Source: Phenylobacterium aquaticum
Lineage (GTDB): Bacteria > Pseudomonadota > Alphaproteobacteria > Caulobacterales > Caulobacteraceae
Direction: 5' to 3'
NCBI GenBank assembly: GCA_947378305.1
Contig: CANCJJ010000005.1
Location: 62,001-126,000, forward strand
Length of the DNA: 64,000 bases
The notes beneath the pieces are model-generated. The model saw only the letters and a list, made by a program, of their open reading frames with translations. It did not search any database and was not told the origin of the DNA. Below, piece after piece: positions 47,926 through 57,277 of this stretch (positions are counted from its first letter, which is position 1; each line of letters begins with the position of its first letter). Position numbers and translations under genes: made by a program.

Positions 47926-48399
47926 ATGCGATGCCCGTTCTGCGGACACCCCGAAAGCCAGGTGAAGGATAGTCGTCCTTCAGATGATGGTGCTGCCATA
48001 CGCAGGCGGCGGAGTTGCCCGGAATGCAATGGCCGGTTCACGACCTTTGAGCGTGTTCAGCTGCGAGAACTTGTAATTTTGAAGCGGTCTGGTCGCCGCA
48101 CGCCCTTTGATCGGGACAAGCTGGCCAGGTCCATCGCCATCGCAACTCGCAAACGTCCGATCGAGGCCGAGCGAATTGAGCGGATGATTTCACTGATCGT
48201 CAGGCAACTCGAGAGCTTGGGCGAGACAGAGTTGCCGTCGTCTGTGGTGGGCGAGATGGTCATGAACCAGCTCAAGCAGCTCGATGATGTGGCCTATGTC
48301 CGTTACGCGTCAGTCTACCGCGATTTCCGGGAGGCGGGAGAGTTTGCCACCTTCTTGGGGGCTGAAGGCTTGAACGAAGGCGCTGGGGATGAGCCTTAG
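47926..48399 (+). CDS. nrdR: Transcriptional repressor NrdR
   Basis: The 157-residue protein has an N-terminal zinc ribbon (CPFCG at residues 3-7, [12 protein letters not shown] near 31-42) and an ATP-cone at about 49-140 ([20 protein letters not shown]). It represses ribonucleotide reductase genes in response to nucleotide pools by binding NrdR boxes. glyA upstream is a common neighbour. Its stop lies in the first unit of a hexamer repeat, and the next gene begins 11 bases inside it. Confidence 0.95.
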   Translation: MRCPFCGHPESQVKDSRPSDDGAAIRRRRSCPECNGRFTTFERVQLRELVILKRSGRRTPFDRDKLARSIAIATRKRPIEAERIERMISLIVRQLESLGETELPSSVVGEMVMNQLKQLDDVAYVRYASVYRDFREAGEFATFLGAEGLNEGAGDEP

Positions 48400-49054
48400 C
48401 CTTAGCCTTAGCCCGGTAACGCTAAAGCTCGCCACGTCTCTGGACGGCAGGATTGCCACTGGCACGGGCGAGAGCCGCTGGATTACTGGCCCCGAGGCCC
48501 GGGCTGAGGTTCATCGCCTGAGGGCCCGTCACGATGCCATTCTGATCGGGATCGGGACGGCCCTGGCTGATGACCCAGACCTGACCGTGCGGTCGCCCGC
48601 TTTCGCCGGAGTTCAGCCGGTTCGCATCGTGCTCGACAGTCAACAGCGGATCTCCCGAAGGAGCAGGCTGGTCGAGACTGCCGGTGAGGTGCCAACCTGG
48701 ATCATGACAGCGCGCGAGCCTGACCCGGAGTTGACGGCAGCTGGGGTGGTCGTTTGCTCTTGCCGGGTCCAGGCTGATGGCCAGCTTGATCTGGCTCATG
48801 TGATGGAATTCATCATCAAGGCGGGCCTCCACAGCGTGTTTGTTGAGGGGGGCGGACAGGTCGCGGCGAGTTTTCTCAAGGCGGGACTGGTGGATGCTCT
48901 GGAATGGTTTCGGGCCCCGGTGATCCTGGGGCAAGAGGGGATGCCGGCCATCGGCGCCATGGCCCTTGCGAATCTGGCCGACGCGCCGAGGCTCAAGCGT
49001 GTTAGCGTCTCAGCGGTCGGCGACGATGTCTGGGAGAGATATGAGAGGGGCTGA
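48389..49054 (+). CDS. ribD: RibD reductase domain, deaminase domain absent
   Basis: The 221-residue protein matches only the C-terminal half of Rib[21 protein letters not shown] near residues 9-28, [37 protein letters not shown], and [20 protein letters not shown]. This domain reduces the ribosylamino-pyrimidine of the riboflavin pathway. A full RibD is about 360 residues with an N-terminal deaminase; that part is missing and cannot be upstream, where nrdR lies. The protein starts MSLSLSLSP, from a hexamer repeat. The missing deaminase must be elsewhere or the step served differently. Confidence 0.85.
   Translation: MSLSLSLSPVTLKLATSLDGRIATGTGESRWITGPEARAEVHRLRARHDAILIGIGTALADDPDLTVRSPAFAGVQPVRIVLDSQQRISRRSRLVETAGEVPTWIMTAREPDPELTAAGVVVCSCRVQADGQLDLAHVMEFIIKAGLHSVFVEGGGQVAASFLKAGLVDALEWFRAPVILGQEGMPAIGAMALANLADAPRLKRVSVSAVGDDVWERYERG
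48392..48413 (+). repeat. Hexamer tandem repeat at nrdR-ribD junction
   Basis: The unit AGCCTT occurs three times in a row plus AGCC. It supplies the stop codon of nrdR in its first unit and codes for Ser-Leu repeats at the start of ribD. Unit loss or gain would keep both frames. Confidence 0.9.
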
Positions 49055-49644
49055 TGTTTACAGGAATAGTGACGGACATTGGGCGAATTAGGTCCATCTC
49101 GCCGACCAATCGGGATGTCCGGTTCGAAATCGAGACCCGGTTTGACTTGGCCACCATCGACATTGGGGCCTCAATCAGCCATGCAGGCTGCTGCCTGACT
49201 GTGGTCGAAAAAGGCCCTGACTGGTTTGCTGTTGAGGTCTCCGGCGAGACCCTTGGCCTCACCACCCTGGGCGATTGGCAGGCGAATGATCCTGTAAATC
49301 TTGAGCGGGCGGCCAAGGTTGGTGACGAGCTCGGCGGACATATCGTTTCGGGGCATGTCGACGGGGTGGGGGAGGTCGTGTCCATTGCGTCTGAAGGCGG
49401 ATCTCATCGGGTCAAGATCAAGGTCCCAAGGCCATTGCACAGATTTATTGCGCCCAAGGGCTCGATTACCGTGAATGGGGTCTCGCTGACGGTGAACGAG
49501 GTTGAAGACGATGTTTTTGGGGTCAATCTCATCCCGCACACCTGGGATGTCACGACCTTGGGAACCCTGAAGGTCGGTAGTCGCGTAAACCTCGAAATCG
49601 ATATGCTTGCACGTTACCTCGCGCGCTGGCGCGAAACCGCTTAA
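49054..49644 (+). CDS. ribE: Riboflavin synthase alpha chain
   Basis: The 196-residue protein has two repeated lumazine-binding barrels: [20 protein letters not shown] with [13 protein letters not shown] in the first (1-97) and [15 protein letters not shown] with [15 protein letters not shown] in the second (98-190). It makes riboflavin from two lumazines. The start overlaps ribD's stop (TGATG). ribH follows 29 bases later, leaving no room for ribBA, which is often found between. Confidence 0.95.
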   Translation: MFTGIVTDIGRIRSISPTNRDVRFEIETRFDLATIDIGASISHAGCCLTVVEKGPDWFAVEVSGETLGLTTLGDWQANDPVNLERAAKVGDELGGHIVSGHVDGVGEVVSIASEGGSHRVKIKVPRPLHRFIAPKGSITVNGVSLTVNEVEDDVFGVNLIPHTWDVTTLGTLKVGSRVNLEIDMLARYLARWRETA

Positions 49645-49672
49645 GGGATGTGATGCAATCAGGAACCTGTCC

Positions 49673-50137
49673 ATGAGTGAAGCTCAAGTCCGCATTCTTA
49701 TCGTCGAGGCCCGATTTTATGACGGGCTGGCAGATGACCTTCTGGCCGGAGCCAAGGATGTCATCCTGGCCCATAATGGCTTGGCGGATGTTGTGACCGT
49801 GCCCGGAGCCCTGGAAATTCCAGGGGCCATCGCCCTGGCTGAGGACGCCGGTCGCGGGCCCGGAGGGGTCCGTTATGATGGTTATGTCGCCCTTGGAACG
49901 GTAATCCGGGGCGAGACCTATCACTTCGAGATCGTGTCGAATGAGAGCGCTCGCGGGATTATGGACCTCACGGTGCGAGAGAGACTTTGCATTGGAAATG
50001 GCATTCTGACCGTTGAGGATGAGGCTCAGGCCTGGGCTCGGGCGCGACCCAGCGAGGGTGACAAGGGCGGCGGGGCAGCTCGCGCAGCCCTGGAAATGAT
50101 CGCGCTGAAGCACAACCTGTCCGGCACCCACCTATGA
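49673..50137 (+). CDS. ribH: 6,7-dimethyl-8-ribityllumazine synthase
   Basis: The 154-residue protein has [19 protein letters not shown] near the N-terminus, [14 protein letters not shown] and [19 protein letters not shown] with the catalytic His near residue 84. It joins the ribitylamino-pyrimidine and dihydroxybutanone phosphate. AGGAA lies nine bases before the ATG, chosen over an upstream in-frame ATG inside ribE. It overlaps nusB by four bases. Confidence 0.95.
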   Translation: MSEAQVRILIVEARFYDGLADDLLAGAKDVILAHNGLADVVTVPGALEIPGAIALAEDAGRGPGGVRYDGYVALGTVIRGETYHFEIVSNESARGIMDLTVRERLCIGNGILTVEDEAQAWARARPSEGDKGGGAARAALEMIALKHNLSGTHL

Positions 50138-50592
50138 GCGGTCGTCCGAAGCAGGCACGGTCTGTGGCTAGGCTGGCCGCGGTCCAGGCTCTCTACCAGA
50201 TGGAAGTTTCTGGTCTCGGCGTTGAGGCCGTCATTCGAGAGTTTGCCGATCATCGCTTCGATCGTCAGGTCGAGGCGGATGACAGCGGAATCATGGCCGA
50301 GGCCGACGAGGCCTTCTTTGGAGATCTGGTTCGCGGCGTTGTTGCCAACCAGCGCGCCATAGACACATCCGTCGTCAAGCGACTGGCGCAAGGCTGGCGG
50401 CTTGAGCGCCTCGACGCCACGGTGCGGGCGATCCTTCGTGCCGGGACTTTTGAACTTTCCCACCGCAAGGAAATCCCGATCGAAGTCACGATCGACGAAT
50501 ATGTGGAACTGGCAAAGTCGTTCTTTGATGGTCCTGAACCTGGCTTTGTGAACGGCGCTCTGGATGGAGTTGCACAGGATGTCCGCGCCTAA
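50134..50592 (+). CDS. nusB: Transcription antitermination factor NusB
   Basis: The 152-residue helical protein has [19 protein letters not shown] near residues 10-28 and [27 protein letters not shown], the NusB signature. It binds boxA RNA with S10 in ribosomal RNA antitermination. The start overlaps ribH (ATGA) and its end overlaps thiL by 14 bases. The rib-nusB-thiL order is widely conserved. Confidence 0.95.
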   Translation: MSGRPKQARSVARLAAVQALYQMEVSGLGVEAVIREFADHRFDRQVEADDSGIMAEADEAFFGDLVRGVVANQRAIDTSVVKRLAQGWRLERLDATVRAILRAGTFELSHRKEIPIEVTIDEYVELAKSFFDGPEPGFVNGALDGVAQDVRA

Positions 50593-51523
50593 CGAATTTG
50601 AGCAGATTGCCCGGCTCTACAGGCCATTGACACGGGGCGCGCCTGAGGCTCTGGGGCTCCTTGATGATGCTGCCGTCATGGCGTCCAGACCGGGTTTCGA
50701 CCTGGTCATCACGAAGGATACTCTGGTTGAAGGCGTGCACTTTCCTGCTGGCGAGCGCCCGGATTTGGTGGCCAGAAAACTCCTGCGGGTAAATCTCTCC
50801 GACCTCGCGGCCAAGGGAGCAGACCCCTATGGATACTTGCTGTCGACCGCCTGGCCTCCCGGATATGGCTGGGCCGAGAGAGAGTCCTTTGCCCGGGGTC
50901 TGGATATTGACGGAGAGGCCTTTGGGCTCACCCTCTTGGGCGGCGACACTGTCTCGACCTCAGGACCGCTTGTCGTAAGCGCGACCATGCTGGGGTGGGT
51001 TCCTGCTGGGGGCATGGTGAGGCGCGCGGGGGCTCAGGATGGCGATGTTCTGGCCGTTTCAGGGGTCATCGGGGATGGCGGATTGGGTTTAAAAGTCGTG
51101 CAAAACGCGTTGGATGATCCGCACGGTCGCCTGCGGGCTCGTTACACCTTGCCTGAGCCGCGTGTGGATCTCAGAGACGGTTTGCGGCAACATGCCCATG
51201 CGGCCGCCGATGTTTCGGATGGGTTGGTGGCAGATGCCTGGCACATAGCTGAGGCCAGTCGTCTGGGGCTCGTCATCTCGTTGGGAACGCTGCCGGTGTC
51301 CCCCGAAGGGCGGACCTGGCTTGCGCAACAATCCGATCCCCTCGCGGCTATGCTGTTTCTTGCGACATCAGGGGATGACTATGAGGTCGTCTGCGCAACG
51401 TCCCTAGAAGGTGCGGCGGCCATGGGCATGACCGTCATTGGCCACTTTGGCGGAGACGGCTTGGTCGTCCTGTCAGACGGGAAGCCTGTTGAAACTGGCC
51501 CTGGTGGCTGGCAGCATCGTTAA
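50579..51523 (+). CDS. thiL: Thiamine-monophosphate kinase
   Basis: The 314-residue protein has [50 protein letters not shown] and LLGGDTVST, ThiL motifs for ATP and thiamine phosphate binding, and [17 protein letters not shown]. It makes thiamine diphosphate. GGAG precedes the ATG at 50579 within nusB. The protein family is related to PurM, also present here. Confidence 0.94.
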   Translation: MSAPNEFEQIARLYRPLTRGAPEALGLLDDAAVMASRPGFDLVITKDTLVEGVHFPAGERPDLVARKLLRVNLSDLAAKGADPYGYLLSTAWPPGYGWAERESFARGLDIDGEAFGLTLLGGDTVSTSGPLVVSATMLGWVPAGGMVRRAGAQDGDVLAVSGVIGDGGLGLKVVQNALDDPHGRLRARYTLPEPRVDLRDGLRQHAHAAADVSDGLVADAWHIAEASRLGLVISLGTLPVSPEGRTWLAQQSDPLAAMLFLATSGDDYEVVCATSLEGAAAMGMTVIGHFGGDGLVVLSDGKPVETGPGGWQHR

Positions 51524-51584
51524 GCTCGCGACAATACCGGAATGCCCAACAGGATAGGGCGGTGTCAGACAAGGGGTTATGTGG

Positions 51585-52028
51585 ATGGCTACGAAGCGCT
51601 TGGGTTTAGCATCAGTCTTGGTGACCGCCCTCCTGCTTGCGTCCTCAGCGGTCGCGACGGAGGCCATGGCATCGGAATCCAAGGAACCGACGGCCGCAGA
51701 GGCGGCAAAGGCTGGTTTTTATTTTACGATGTCGCCCGTGGTCCTGCCGATTGTCGTTGATCGCAGGCCTGTAAATTTCGTTGCCGTTCGAATGAAGCTC
51801 ATTCTTTCTCCAGAGGGGGCAAAGCAAAGGGTTTCAGATAAGGAAAACTATCTCCGTGAGGCCCTATTGCGGGAATGGTACCGGGCCCCTTTGATTGTTC
51901 CGGACGACCATACTGTGGTCGATCAGGCGAAAACGGAGGCCATGATGTTGAAGATAGCCCGCAACATTCTTGGGACCTCCAATGTGCGAGGTGTAATGTT
52001 AGCGGAGCAAATTCCTCAAAAAAAATAG
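51585..52028 (+). CDS. Small exported protein with FliL-like layout
   Basis: The 147-residue protein starts MATKRLGLASVLVTALLLAS with a probable signal peptide or N-terminal membrane anchor. The rest has strands FYFTMSPVVLPIVV and VNFVAVRMKLILS, then NYLREALLREWYRAP and AMMLKIARNILGTSNVRGVMLAE. A strand pair followed by helices ending in a short strand recalls the FliL periplasmic domain, which supports the stator. This link is weak. The ATG at 51585 follows AGGGG with eight bases between; one six bases upstream is possible. Downstream is hppA after 238 bases. Confidence 0.55.
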   Translation: MATKRLGLASVLVTALLLASSAVATEAMASESKEPTAAEAAKAGFYFTMSPVVLPIVVDRRPVNFVAVRMKLILSPEGAKQRVSDKENYLREALLREWYRAPLIVPDDHTVVDQAKTEAMMLKIARNILGTSNVRGVMLAEQIPQKK

Positions 52029-52225
52029 GAATTTACTCTTCGCTAGACTCTGTGGTGGGCTGAAAATCTGAAGGCACGAAATTCGCTGAAATAATCAGAA
52101 ACATTGCATGACTGCCCTATGTTTGGCAGTTTGGGCAGGCTTTCAGGGAAGTGGCAGACTCAGTCGCTTCGCCTTGAGGGGGAAACCAGGGTCCGGTTGT
52201 TTCTAAAAGGGTGTGATAACGTCAC

Positions 52226-52253
52226 CTTGACCGGCTCCGCGCAGTCTTAAAAG
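52226..52253 (+). promoter_or_regulatory. Candidate promoter of hppA
   Basis: CTTGAC (52226-52231) and TAAAAG (52248-52253) are 16 bases apart, in the 238-base gap before hppA, just upstream of the ATG at 52267. The match is weak but the position is right. Confidence 0.3.
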
Positions 52254-52266
52254 GGGCGCTTCGAAA

Positions 52267-54387
52267 ATGAGTTCTGAGCTTTTGCTGGCCATCGGTGCCG
52301 GTGTTCTGGCGGTGCTGTATGGAATAGTCCAGACAGCCTCGTTAATGCGGGCCTCGCCCGGTAACGCGAAAATGCAGGAAATCGCGGCGGCCATTCAAGA
52401 GGGCGCTCAAGCCTACCTGAACAAACAATATACCGCGATCGCCGTGGTCGGTGCTGTGATTCTCGTTGCGGTCTACGCCCTGATCGGCCCCCTGGCGGCT
52501 ATCGGCTTTGCTACGGGTGCAATTCTTTCTGGCCTGGCAGGCTTTGTCGGCATGCTCGTGTCGGTTCGCGCCAATGTGCGAACGGCCCAGGCCGCCTCTG
52601 AAGGTCTGGCCAAGGGTCTGTCCCTGGCCTTCCGGTCCGGTGCCATTACCGGCATGCTGGTTGCAGGCTTCGCCCTGATTGGTGTGGCTGGATACTTTGC
52701 CATTCTGACGGGCCCGCTTGGCCTGGCTCCCGTGAGCCGTGACGTTGTCGACTCCATGGTCGCACTGGGCTTTGGGGCTTCGCTGATTTCGATCTTCGCC
52801 CGTCTCGGCGGTGGTATCTTCACCAAGGGTGCGGATGTCGGCGGGGACATGGTTGGCAAGGTTGAAGCCGGTATCCCGGAAGACGACCCCCGGAACGCCG
52901 CCACGATCGCCGACAATGTCGGTGACAATGTGGGTGACTGCGCCGGCATGGCGGCGGACCTGTTTGAAACCTATGCTGTGACGACCGTCGCGACCATGGT
53001 TCTGGCTGCGATCTTCTTCCCGTCCGACGCCTCCAACATGATGTTGCTTCCCCTGGCGATCTGCGCTGTCTGCATCATTACCTCGATCCTGGGGACCTTT
53101 GCGGTCCGTCTTGGCAAGTCCCAGAACATTATGGGCGCGCTCTACCAGGGCCTGATCGTCACCGGCGTCCTGTCGGTTGGTGCGATTTACTGGGTGATTA
53201 ACAAGCTGGTTCCCGCAGCGCTCACGGTGAACGGAAAGTCCTTTGGGGCGCAGGAACTGTTCTACTGCGGTGTTGCCGGTCTGGTCGTCACCGCCCTGAT
53301 CGTCGTGATCACGGAATACTATACGGGCACGGGCTTCCGGCCCGTGAAATCGGTGGCCAAGGCCTCGGTTTCCGGACACGGCACCAACGTCATTCAAGGT
53401 CTCGCCATGAGCCTTGAGTCGACGGCGGCACCGGCTCTGGTGATCATTGCGGGCATTCTTGTGACCTATAACCTCGCAGGGCTGTTCGGGATCGCCATTG
53501 CCACCACCTCGATGTTGTCCCTGGCGGGCTTCATTGTTGCCCTGGATGCCTTCGGTCCCGTCACCGACAATGCCGGTGGTATTGCCGAAATGGCGGGTTT
53601 GCCGCCTGAAGTGCGGGTCACCACCGATGCGCTCGACGCGGTCGGCAACACCACCAAGGCGGTCACCAAGGGCTATGCCATCGGTTCTGCCGGTCTGGGT
53701 GCCCTGGTGCTCTTCGCAGCCTATACAGAAGACCTGAAGTACTTCTCTGCCAATGCGACGCCTGGGTCCTTCTTCGAAGGTCTGGGAACGGTCGCCTTTG
53801 ACCTGTCCAACCCCTATGTGGTGGTGGGCCTCCTGTTCGGCGGTCTTCTGCCCTTCCTGTTCGGCGGCATGTCCATGACCGCCGTTGGCCGGGCAGCAGA
53901 AGCCGTGGTGGAAGAAGTTCGCCGTCAGTTCCGGGAAAATCCCGGCATTATGACGGGCGAGGTCAAGCCGGAATACGGTCGTGCGGTAAGCATTCTGACG
54001 AGTGCGGCGATCCGCGAAATGATCGTGCCGTCGCTTCTGCCGGTTGTGTCGCCCATCGTCCTGTTCTTCGCGATCAATGCCATTGCCGGTAAGGCCAATG
54101 GGTTTGCCTCGCTGGGAGCCATGCTCATGGGCGTGATCGTGACGGGTCTGTTTGTGGCCATTTCGATGACCTCGGGTGGCGGTGCTTGGGACAATGCCAA
54201 GAAGCTCATTGAAGAAGGCCATTACGGTGGCAAGGGTTCAGAGGCTCACAAGGCCGCTGTGACCGGTGACACCGTCGGTGACCCCTACAAGGACACGGCA
54301 GGCCCTGCCGTGAACCCGATGATCAAGATCACCAACATCGTTGCCCTCCTGCTCCTCGCAGTCCTGGCCCACGGGGTTGTCCACTAA
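52267..54387 (+). CDS. hppA: Membrane-bound proton-pumping pyrophosphatase
   Basis: The 706-residue protein has about 16 membrane helices. Catalytic blocks include [39 protein letters not shown] and, near the C-terminus, [19 protein letters not shown]. It couples pyrophosphate hydrolysis to ion pumping. [10 protein letters not shown] near residues 460-469 has Lys where potassium-dependent enzymes have Ala, so this is the potassium-independent proton-pumping class. A strong terminator follows. Single gene transcript likely. Confidence 0.97.
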   Translation: MSSELLLAIGAGVLAVLYGIVQTASLMRASPGNAKMQEIAAAIQEGAQAYLNKQYTAIAVVGAVILVAVYALIGPLAAIGFATGAILSGLAGFVGMLVSVRANVRTAQAASEGLAKGLSLAFRSGAITGMLVAGFALIGVAGYFAILTGPLGLAPVSRDVVDSMVALGFGASLISIFARLGGGIFTKGADVGGDMVGKVEAGIPEDDPRNAATIADNVGDNVGDCAGMAADLFETYAVTTVATMVLAAIFFPSDASNMMLLPLAICAVCIITSILGTFAVRLGKSQNIMGALYQGLIVTGVLSVGAIYWVINKLVPAALTVNGKSFGAQELFYCGVAGLVVTALIVVITEYYTGTGFRPVKSVAKASVSGHGTNVIQGLAMSLESTAAPALVIIAGILVTYNLAGLFGIAIATTSMLSLAGFIVALDAFGPVTDNAGGIAEMAGLPPEVRVTTDALDAVGNTTKAVTKGYAIGSAGLGALVLFAAYTEDLKYFSANATPGSFFEGLGTVAFDLSNPYVVVGLLFGGLLPFLFGGMSMTAVGRAAEAVVEEVRRQFRENPGIMTGEVKPEYGRAVSILTSAAIREMIVPSLLPVVSPIVLFFAINAIAGKANGFASLGAMLMGVIVTGLFVAISMTSGGGAWDNAKKLIEEGHYGGKGSEAHKAAVTGDTVGDPYKDTAGPAVNPMIKITNIVALLLLAVLAHGVVH

Positions 54388-54443
54388 TCCAGAAAGGCCC
54401 GGGTGCCCGACTTTGGGTGCTCGGGCCGCCTGGCAGATAAAGC

Positions 54444-54477
54444 AATGCCCCGGAGGCGATCCTCCGGGGCATTTTTT
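54444..54477 (+). terminator. Strong terminator after hppA
   Basis: A thirteen-base-pair perfect stem (54444-54456 with 54461-54473) with a CGAT tetraloop ends in six T. A weaker imperfect hairpin lies just before it (about 54397-54430). The region is shared with the convergent bamE gene. Confidence 0.9.
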
Positions 54478-54522
54478 ATGTTTGATTGCTGGGGGGCGGG
54501 GGTGAATTCCCGTCCGAATGTT

Positions 54523-55026
54523 TTAGCGTCTGTCGCCCGGGCGATTGCCCGGTGCGCCTTCGTCTTGGTTGGGCAACATGCCTCCGCCGCGACCGACCGA
54601 GCCCAGCAACTGTTCAATAATGGTAAGCTCGCGCCCACGGGTCGGGGTTTCGCGGCCGTTGAAGGCGATGACCTTGCCGTCCTTGAGGGTCAGATTGTTC
54701 ACGTTCTCGACCAACTCAGTGTCCTTGTTGAAGGAAATGGCGGTGATCTCGCGGCGGGTGGTGGTTGGGCGCTGGAAGGCAACCGTTTCCTTGGTCTGGT
54801 TGATATAGAACCAGACATTGGGATCGAAGGTCGATATGGCCGATGGCGTCCCAAGCCTTCCTCGCACCGTAGCCTTGGTGTCTGAACCGCTCTTCACGTC
54901 TTTAGGATTAGAATCTATGGCCTGAAACCCCGAATAGGTCGTAATAGGGGCGCAGGCAGGCAAGGTCAGGAGACCCAGAGCCAGGGCAGCAAAGGCGACA
55001 CGTTGGATCATTAGAGACCTGTTCAT
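54523..55026 (-). CDS. bamE: Outer membrane assembly lipoprotein BamE
   Basis: The 167-residue protein has a lipoprotein signal ending LTLPAC with the lipid cysteine near residue 25. The SmpA/OmlA domain follows: GSDTKATVRGRLGTPSAIS, VWFYINQTKE and NNLTLKDGKVIAF. BamE helps the BAM complex insert barrels. The C-terminal extension (GSVGRGGGMLPNQDEGAPGN) is typical for alphaproteobacteria. An ATG at 55011 could also be the start. Divergent from the bc1 chaperone gene. Confidence 0.9.
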   Translation of the reverse strand: MNRSLMIQRVAFAALALGLLTLPACAPITTYSGFQAIDSNPKDVKSGSDTKATVRGRLGTPSAISTFDPNVWFYINQTKETVAFQRPTTTRREITAISFNKDTELVENVNNLTLKDGKVIAFNGRETPTRGRELTIIEQLLGSVGRGGGMLPNQDEGAPGNRPGDRR

Positions 55027-55110
55027 TTTTCCTAGGCTTTGACCTATCCCTCGCAGCCCCTTACTGCAATGCCGCCCTTAAGCGCCGCTGAAGGCGAAAT
55101 CGAGGCCGAA

Positions 55111-55632
55111 ATGAAATTATTCCGTTCCAAGCCCCAAAAAAATGTGGGTCTCAGCCTGTACGCCGCCTGCGTGGAGCAAGCCAGGTTGCCGGATTTGTAT
55201 TTGAATATGGCGGTTCCAGACACCGTCGAGGGGCGATTCGAGCTCTACACACTCCATGTCATGCTCCTGCTGGATCGCATGAGGGGCCAAGGGGCCCGCG
55301 CCCAGGATATTTCACAAGCCCTGTTTGATTCTTATATTCAGGCTCTTGATGATGCCCTTCGCGAAATGGGGGTCGGCGATTTGTCAGTCGGGAAGAAGAT
55401 GCGCAAGCTTGGCGAAGCCTTCTATGGCCGGGCAAAGAGCTATGAGGTCGCCTTTGCAAGTCTTCCGGATACCCAGGAGCTGAACGCCTTGCTGGCGCGG
55501 ACCGTCTTCGCCGAGACCCCGACCGCCGAAGTTGCGCCGATTGCCAGCTACGTGCTTGCTCAAAGGGACAATCTCCTGGGCCTGCCTCTGGAGGCGATTC
55601 TGGATGGGAACATGACCTGGGGTGCCGCATGA
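55111..55632 (+). CDS. Ubiquinol-cytochrome c chaperone family protein
   Basis: The 173-residue helical protein has NVGLSLYAACVEQARLPDLYLN near the start, VPDTVEGRFELYTLHVMLLLDRMR and DDALREMGVGDLSVGKKMRKLGEAFYGR, matching the CBP3/UQCC1 family of cytochrome bc1 assembly chaperones. The ATG at 55111 follows GAGG with five bases between; in-frame starts 42 and 72 bases upstream are less likely. It overlaps the DUF177 gene by four bases. Divergent from bamE. Confidence 0.85.
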   Translation: MKLFRSKPQKNVGLSLYAACVEQARLPDLYLNMAVPDTVEGRFELYTLHVMLLLDRMRGQGARAQDISQALFDSYIQALDDALREMGVGDLSVGKKMRKLGEAFYGRAKSYEVAFASLPDTQELNALLARTVFAETPTAEVAPIASYVLAQRDNLLGLPLEAILDGNMTWGAA

Positions 55633-56147
55633 GCTGGGATGCGACAGTCAGGCTTGGCGAGATTTCCAGAAGCCCCGTGACGGTGCGGTTGGAAGCTGAT
55701 GCGGCTCGTCGCACCGAGATTGCCCGCGCCCTCGGCCTGCCCGGCATTCCAGCCCTGACGGCGGATTTGACGGTTAGGGCTTGGCTGGATGGTGCTGAGC
55801 TGATCGGGCGTTTCTCCGCCCAGGTCGAGCAGGTCTGCGGCATCTCCCTGGATCATTTTGTTCAGGATGTGACCGGCGAGATCGATATCCGGGTTGTCCC
55901 GCACGGAAGTCCGAATGCCCCGCAAGTCTCCCCGGACGGCGAAATCGAACTCGATCCGGAAGAGCATGATCCGCCAGACGTTCTGGAGACTGACGTGATC
56001 GACTTAGGAGCCTATCTGATTGAGCACCTCGCCCTCTCGGTAGATCCCTTTCCAAGAAAACCTGGCGCGGTGTTTTCCTTTGGGGCCGGAACCGAGGAAT
56101 TGTCGCCCTTCGCTGCGCTCAAGGCCTTAAGGGATAAGCCAGAATGA
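55629..56147 (+). CDS. YceD/DUF177 protein
   Basis: The 172-residue acidic protein has GLPGIPALTADLTVRAWLDGAELIGRFSAQVEQVCGIS, the DUF177 segment, and an EHDPPDVLETDVIDLGAYLIEHLAL tail. The usual paired cysteines are reduced to one (QVCGIS). DUF177 proteins are linked to large-subunit rRNA accumulation and lie with rpmF and plsX; rpmF is not here. It overlaps the chaperone gene (ATGA) and leads plsX by 76 bases. Confidence 0.88.
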   Translation: MSWDATVRLGEISRSPVTVRLEADAARRTEIARALGLPGIPALTADLTVRAWLDGAELIGRFSAQVEQVCGISLDHFVQDVTGEIDIRVVPHGSPNAPQVSPDGEIELDPEEHDPPDVLETDVIDLGAYLIEHLALSVDPFPRKPGAVFSFGAGTEELSPFAALKALRDKPE

Positions 56148-56223
56148 TGGTCAGGGCGTTTGCATATATGGATCGGAACTGTATTCTCAGCCAGCGCGCG
56201 CTTGCGGGGCCGGACTCAATTTC

Positions 56224-57276
56224 GTGACGCAGTCTCTGACAATTTCGATCGATGCCATGGGCGGAGATCATGGCGTGCAGACCACCTTGCCAGGCCTAGC
56301 CTTGGCCAGGCGTGCCCTGGCTGCGGATACACGTTTTCAGCTCCATGGCGATGCAACCATGATCGAGCAGGAGCTTGCCCGACTGCCCCAACTCAAGGGT
56401 CGGGTCGAAATTCGCCACACCGACAAGGTCATTGCGTCTGATGAAAAGCCCGCGACGGCCGTTCGGCGCGGCAAGGGCGCATCCATGTGGAATGCCATTG
56501 AGGCGGTTAAATCCGGAGAGGCAAACGGGGCTGTATCCTGCGGAAATACCGGCAGTCTGATGGCGATCTCACGCTTGATTCTTCGCATGAGTGTCCCCGT
56601 TGACAGACCGCCACTGGTCGTTCCCTGGCCGGGGCTTCGTGGGGTGACCACCATGCTCGATGCTGGCGCGAATATTGATTGTGATGCGCAAAGGCTCGTT
56701 GAGTTTGCGATCATGGGAGAAGCCTATCATCGTGCTGCCCACGGAATTGCCCGCCCGACGGTCGGGATTCTCAATGTGGGGTCAGAAGACGGCAAGGGCC
56801 ATGATGAGGTCCGCCAGGCCCATGCGATTTTGAAGAGTGGTCGTTTCGATCTGGATTACCACGGCTTTGTCGAAGGCGACGACCTGTCGCGAAATGTGGT
56901 TGATGTCGTGGTCACCGATGGCTTTACCGGCAATGTCGCGCTGAAGACGGGCGAGGGGACAGCGCAGTATATTACGCATGAACTACGGGCCGCCCTGACC
57001 TCCAGCTTCCTTGCAAAGTTAGGGGCCCTGCTGGCGCGGCCTGCCTTGCGCGCCTTCCGGGATAAGCTCAACCCGCCGGCTGCGGCCCCCTTGCTCGGGC
57101 TGAATGGTTTGGTGATCAAATGCCATGGCGGGGCCAATGCTGCGGCCTTTGGCCAGTCTATTGACCTGGCTGTAGACCTTGCAAAGAGCGACTTTGCCGC
57201 CGAAATCGAACGCAATATGACGCGGCTTTTGGTCGCCCTTGAGGCACCTGAGGATCCGGTTGAGGAGCTTTCCTGA
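56224..57276 (+). CDS. plsX: Phosphate acyltransferase PlsX
   Basis: The 350-residue protein starts at a GTG: VTQSLTISIDAMGGDHGVQTT. GAVSCGNTGSLMAISRLILR, NVGSEDGKGHDEVR and DVVVTDGFTGNVALKTGEGT are the PlsX signature segments. It converts acyl-ACP to acyl-phosphate for phospholipid synthesis. No Shine-Dalgarno site is visible but the N-terminus fits the family. fabH begins one base after its stop. Confidence 0.95.
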   Translation: MTQSLTISIDAMGGDHGVQTTLPGLALARRALAADTRFQLHGDATMIEQELARLPQLKGRVEIRHTDKVIASDEKPATAVRRGKGASMWNAIEAVKSGEANGAVSCGNTGSLMAISRLILRMSVPVDRPPLVVPWPGLRGVTTMLDAGANIDCDAQRLVEFAIMGEAYHRAAHGIARPTVGILNVGSEDGKGHDEVRQAHAILKSGRFDLDYHGFVEGDDLSRNVVDVVVTDGFTGNVALKTGEGTAQYITHELRAALTSSFLAKLGALLARPALRAFRDKLNPPAAAPLLGLNGLVIKCHGGANAAAFGQSIDLAVDLAKSDFAAEIERNMTRLLVALEAPEDPVEELS

Positions 57277-57277
57277 C

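Noticed and set aside
52214..52228. TGTGA-TCAC inverted repeat upstream of hppA, like a CRP/FNR site
   Set aside because: The half-sites are five bases apart rather than six, and the second half is incomplete, so a CRP-type operator is not supported.
52342..54222. A 626-codon open frame on the strand opposite hppA
   Set aside because: It is entirely antisense to the clear hppA gene, has no recognisable domain, and is explained by GC-rich third positions that remove stops on the opposite strand.
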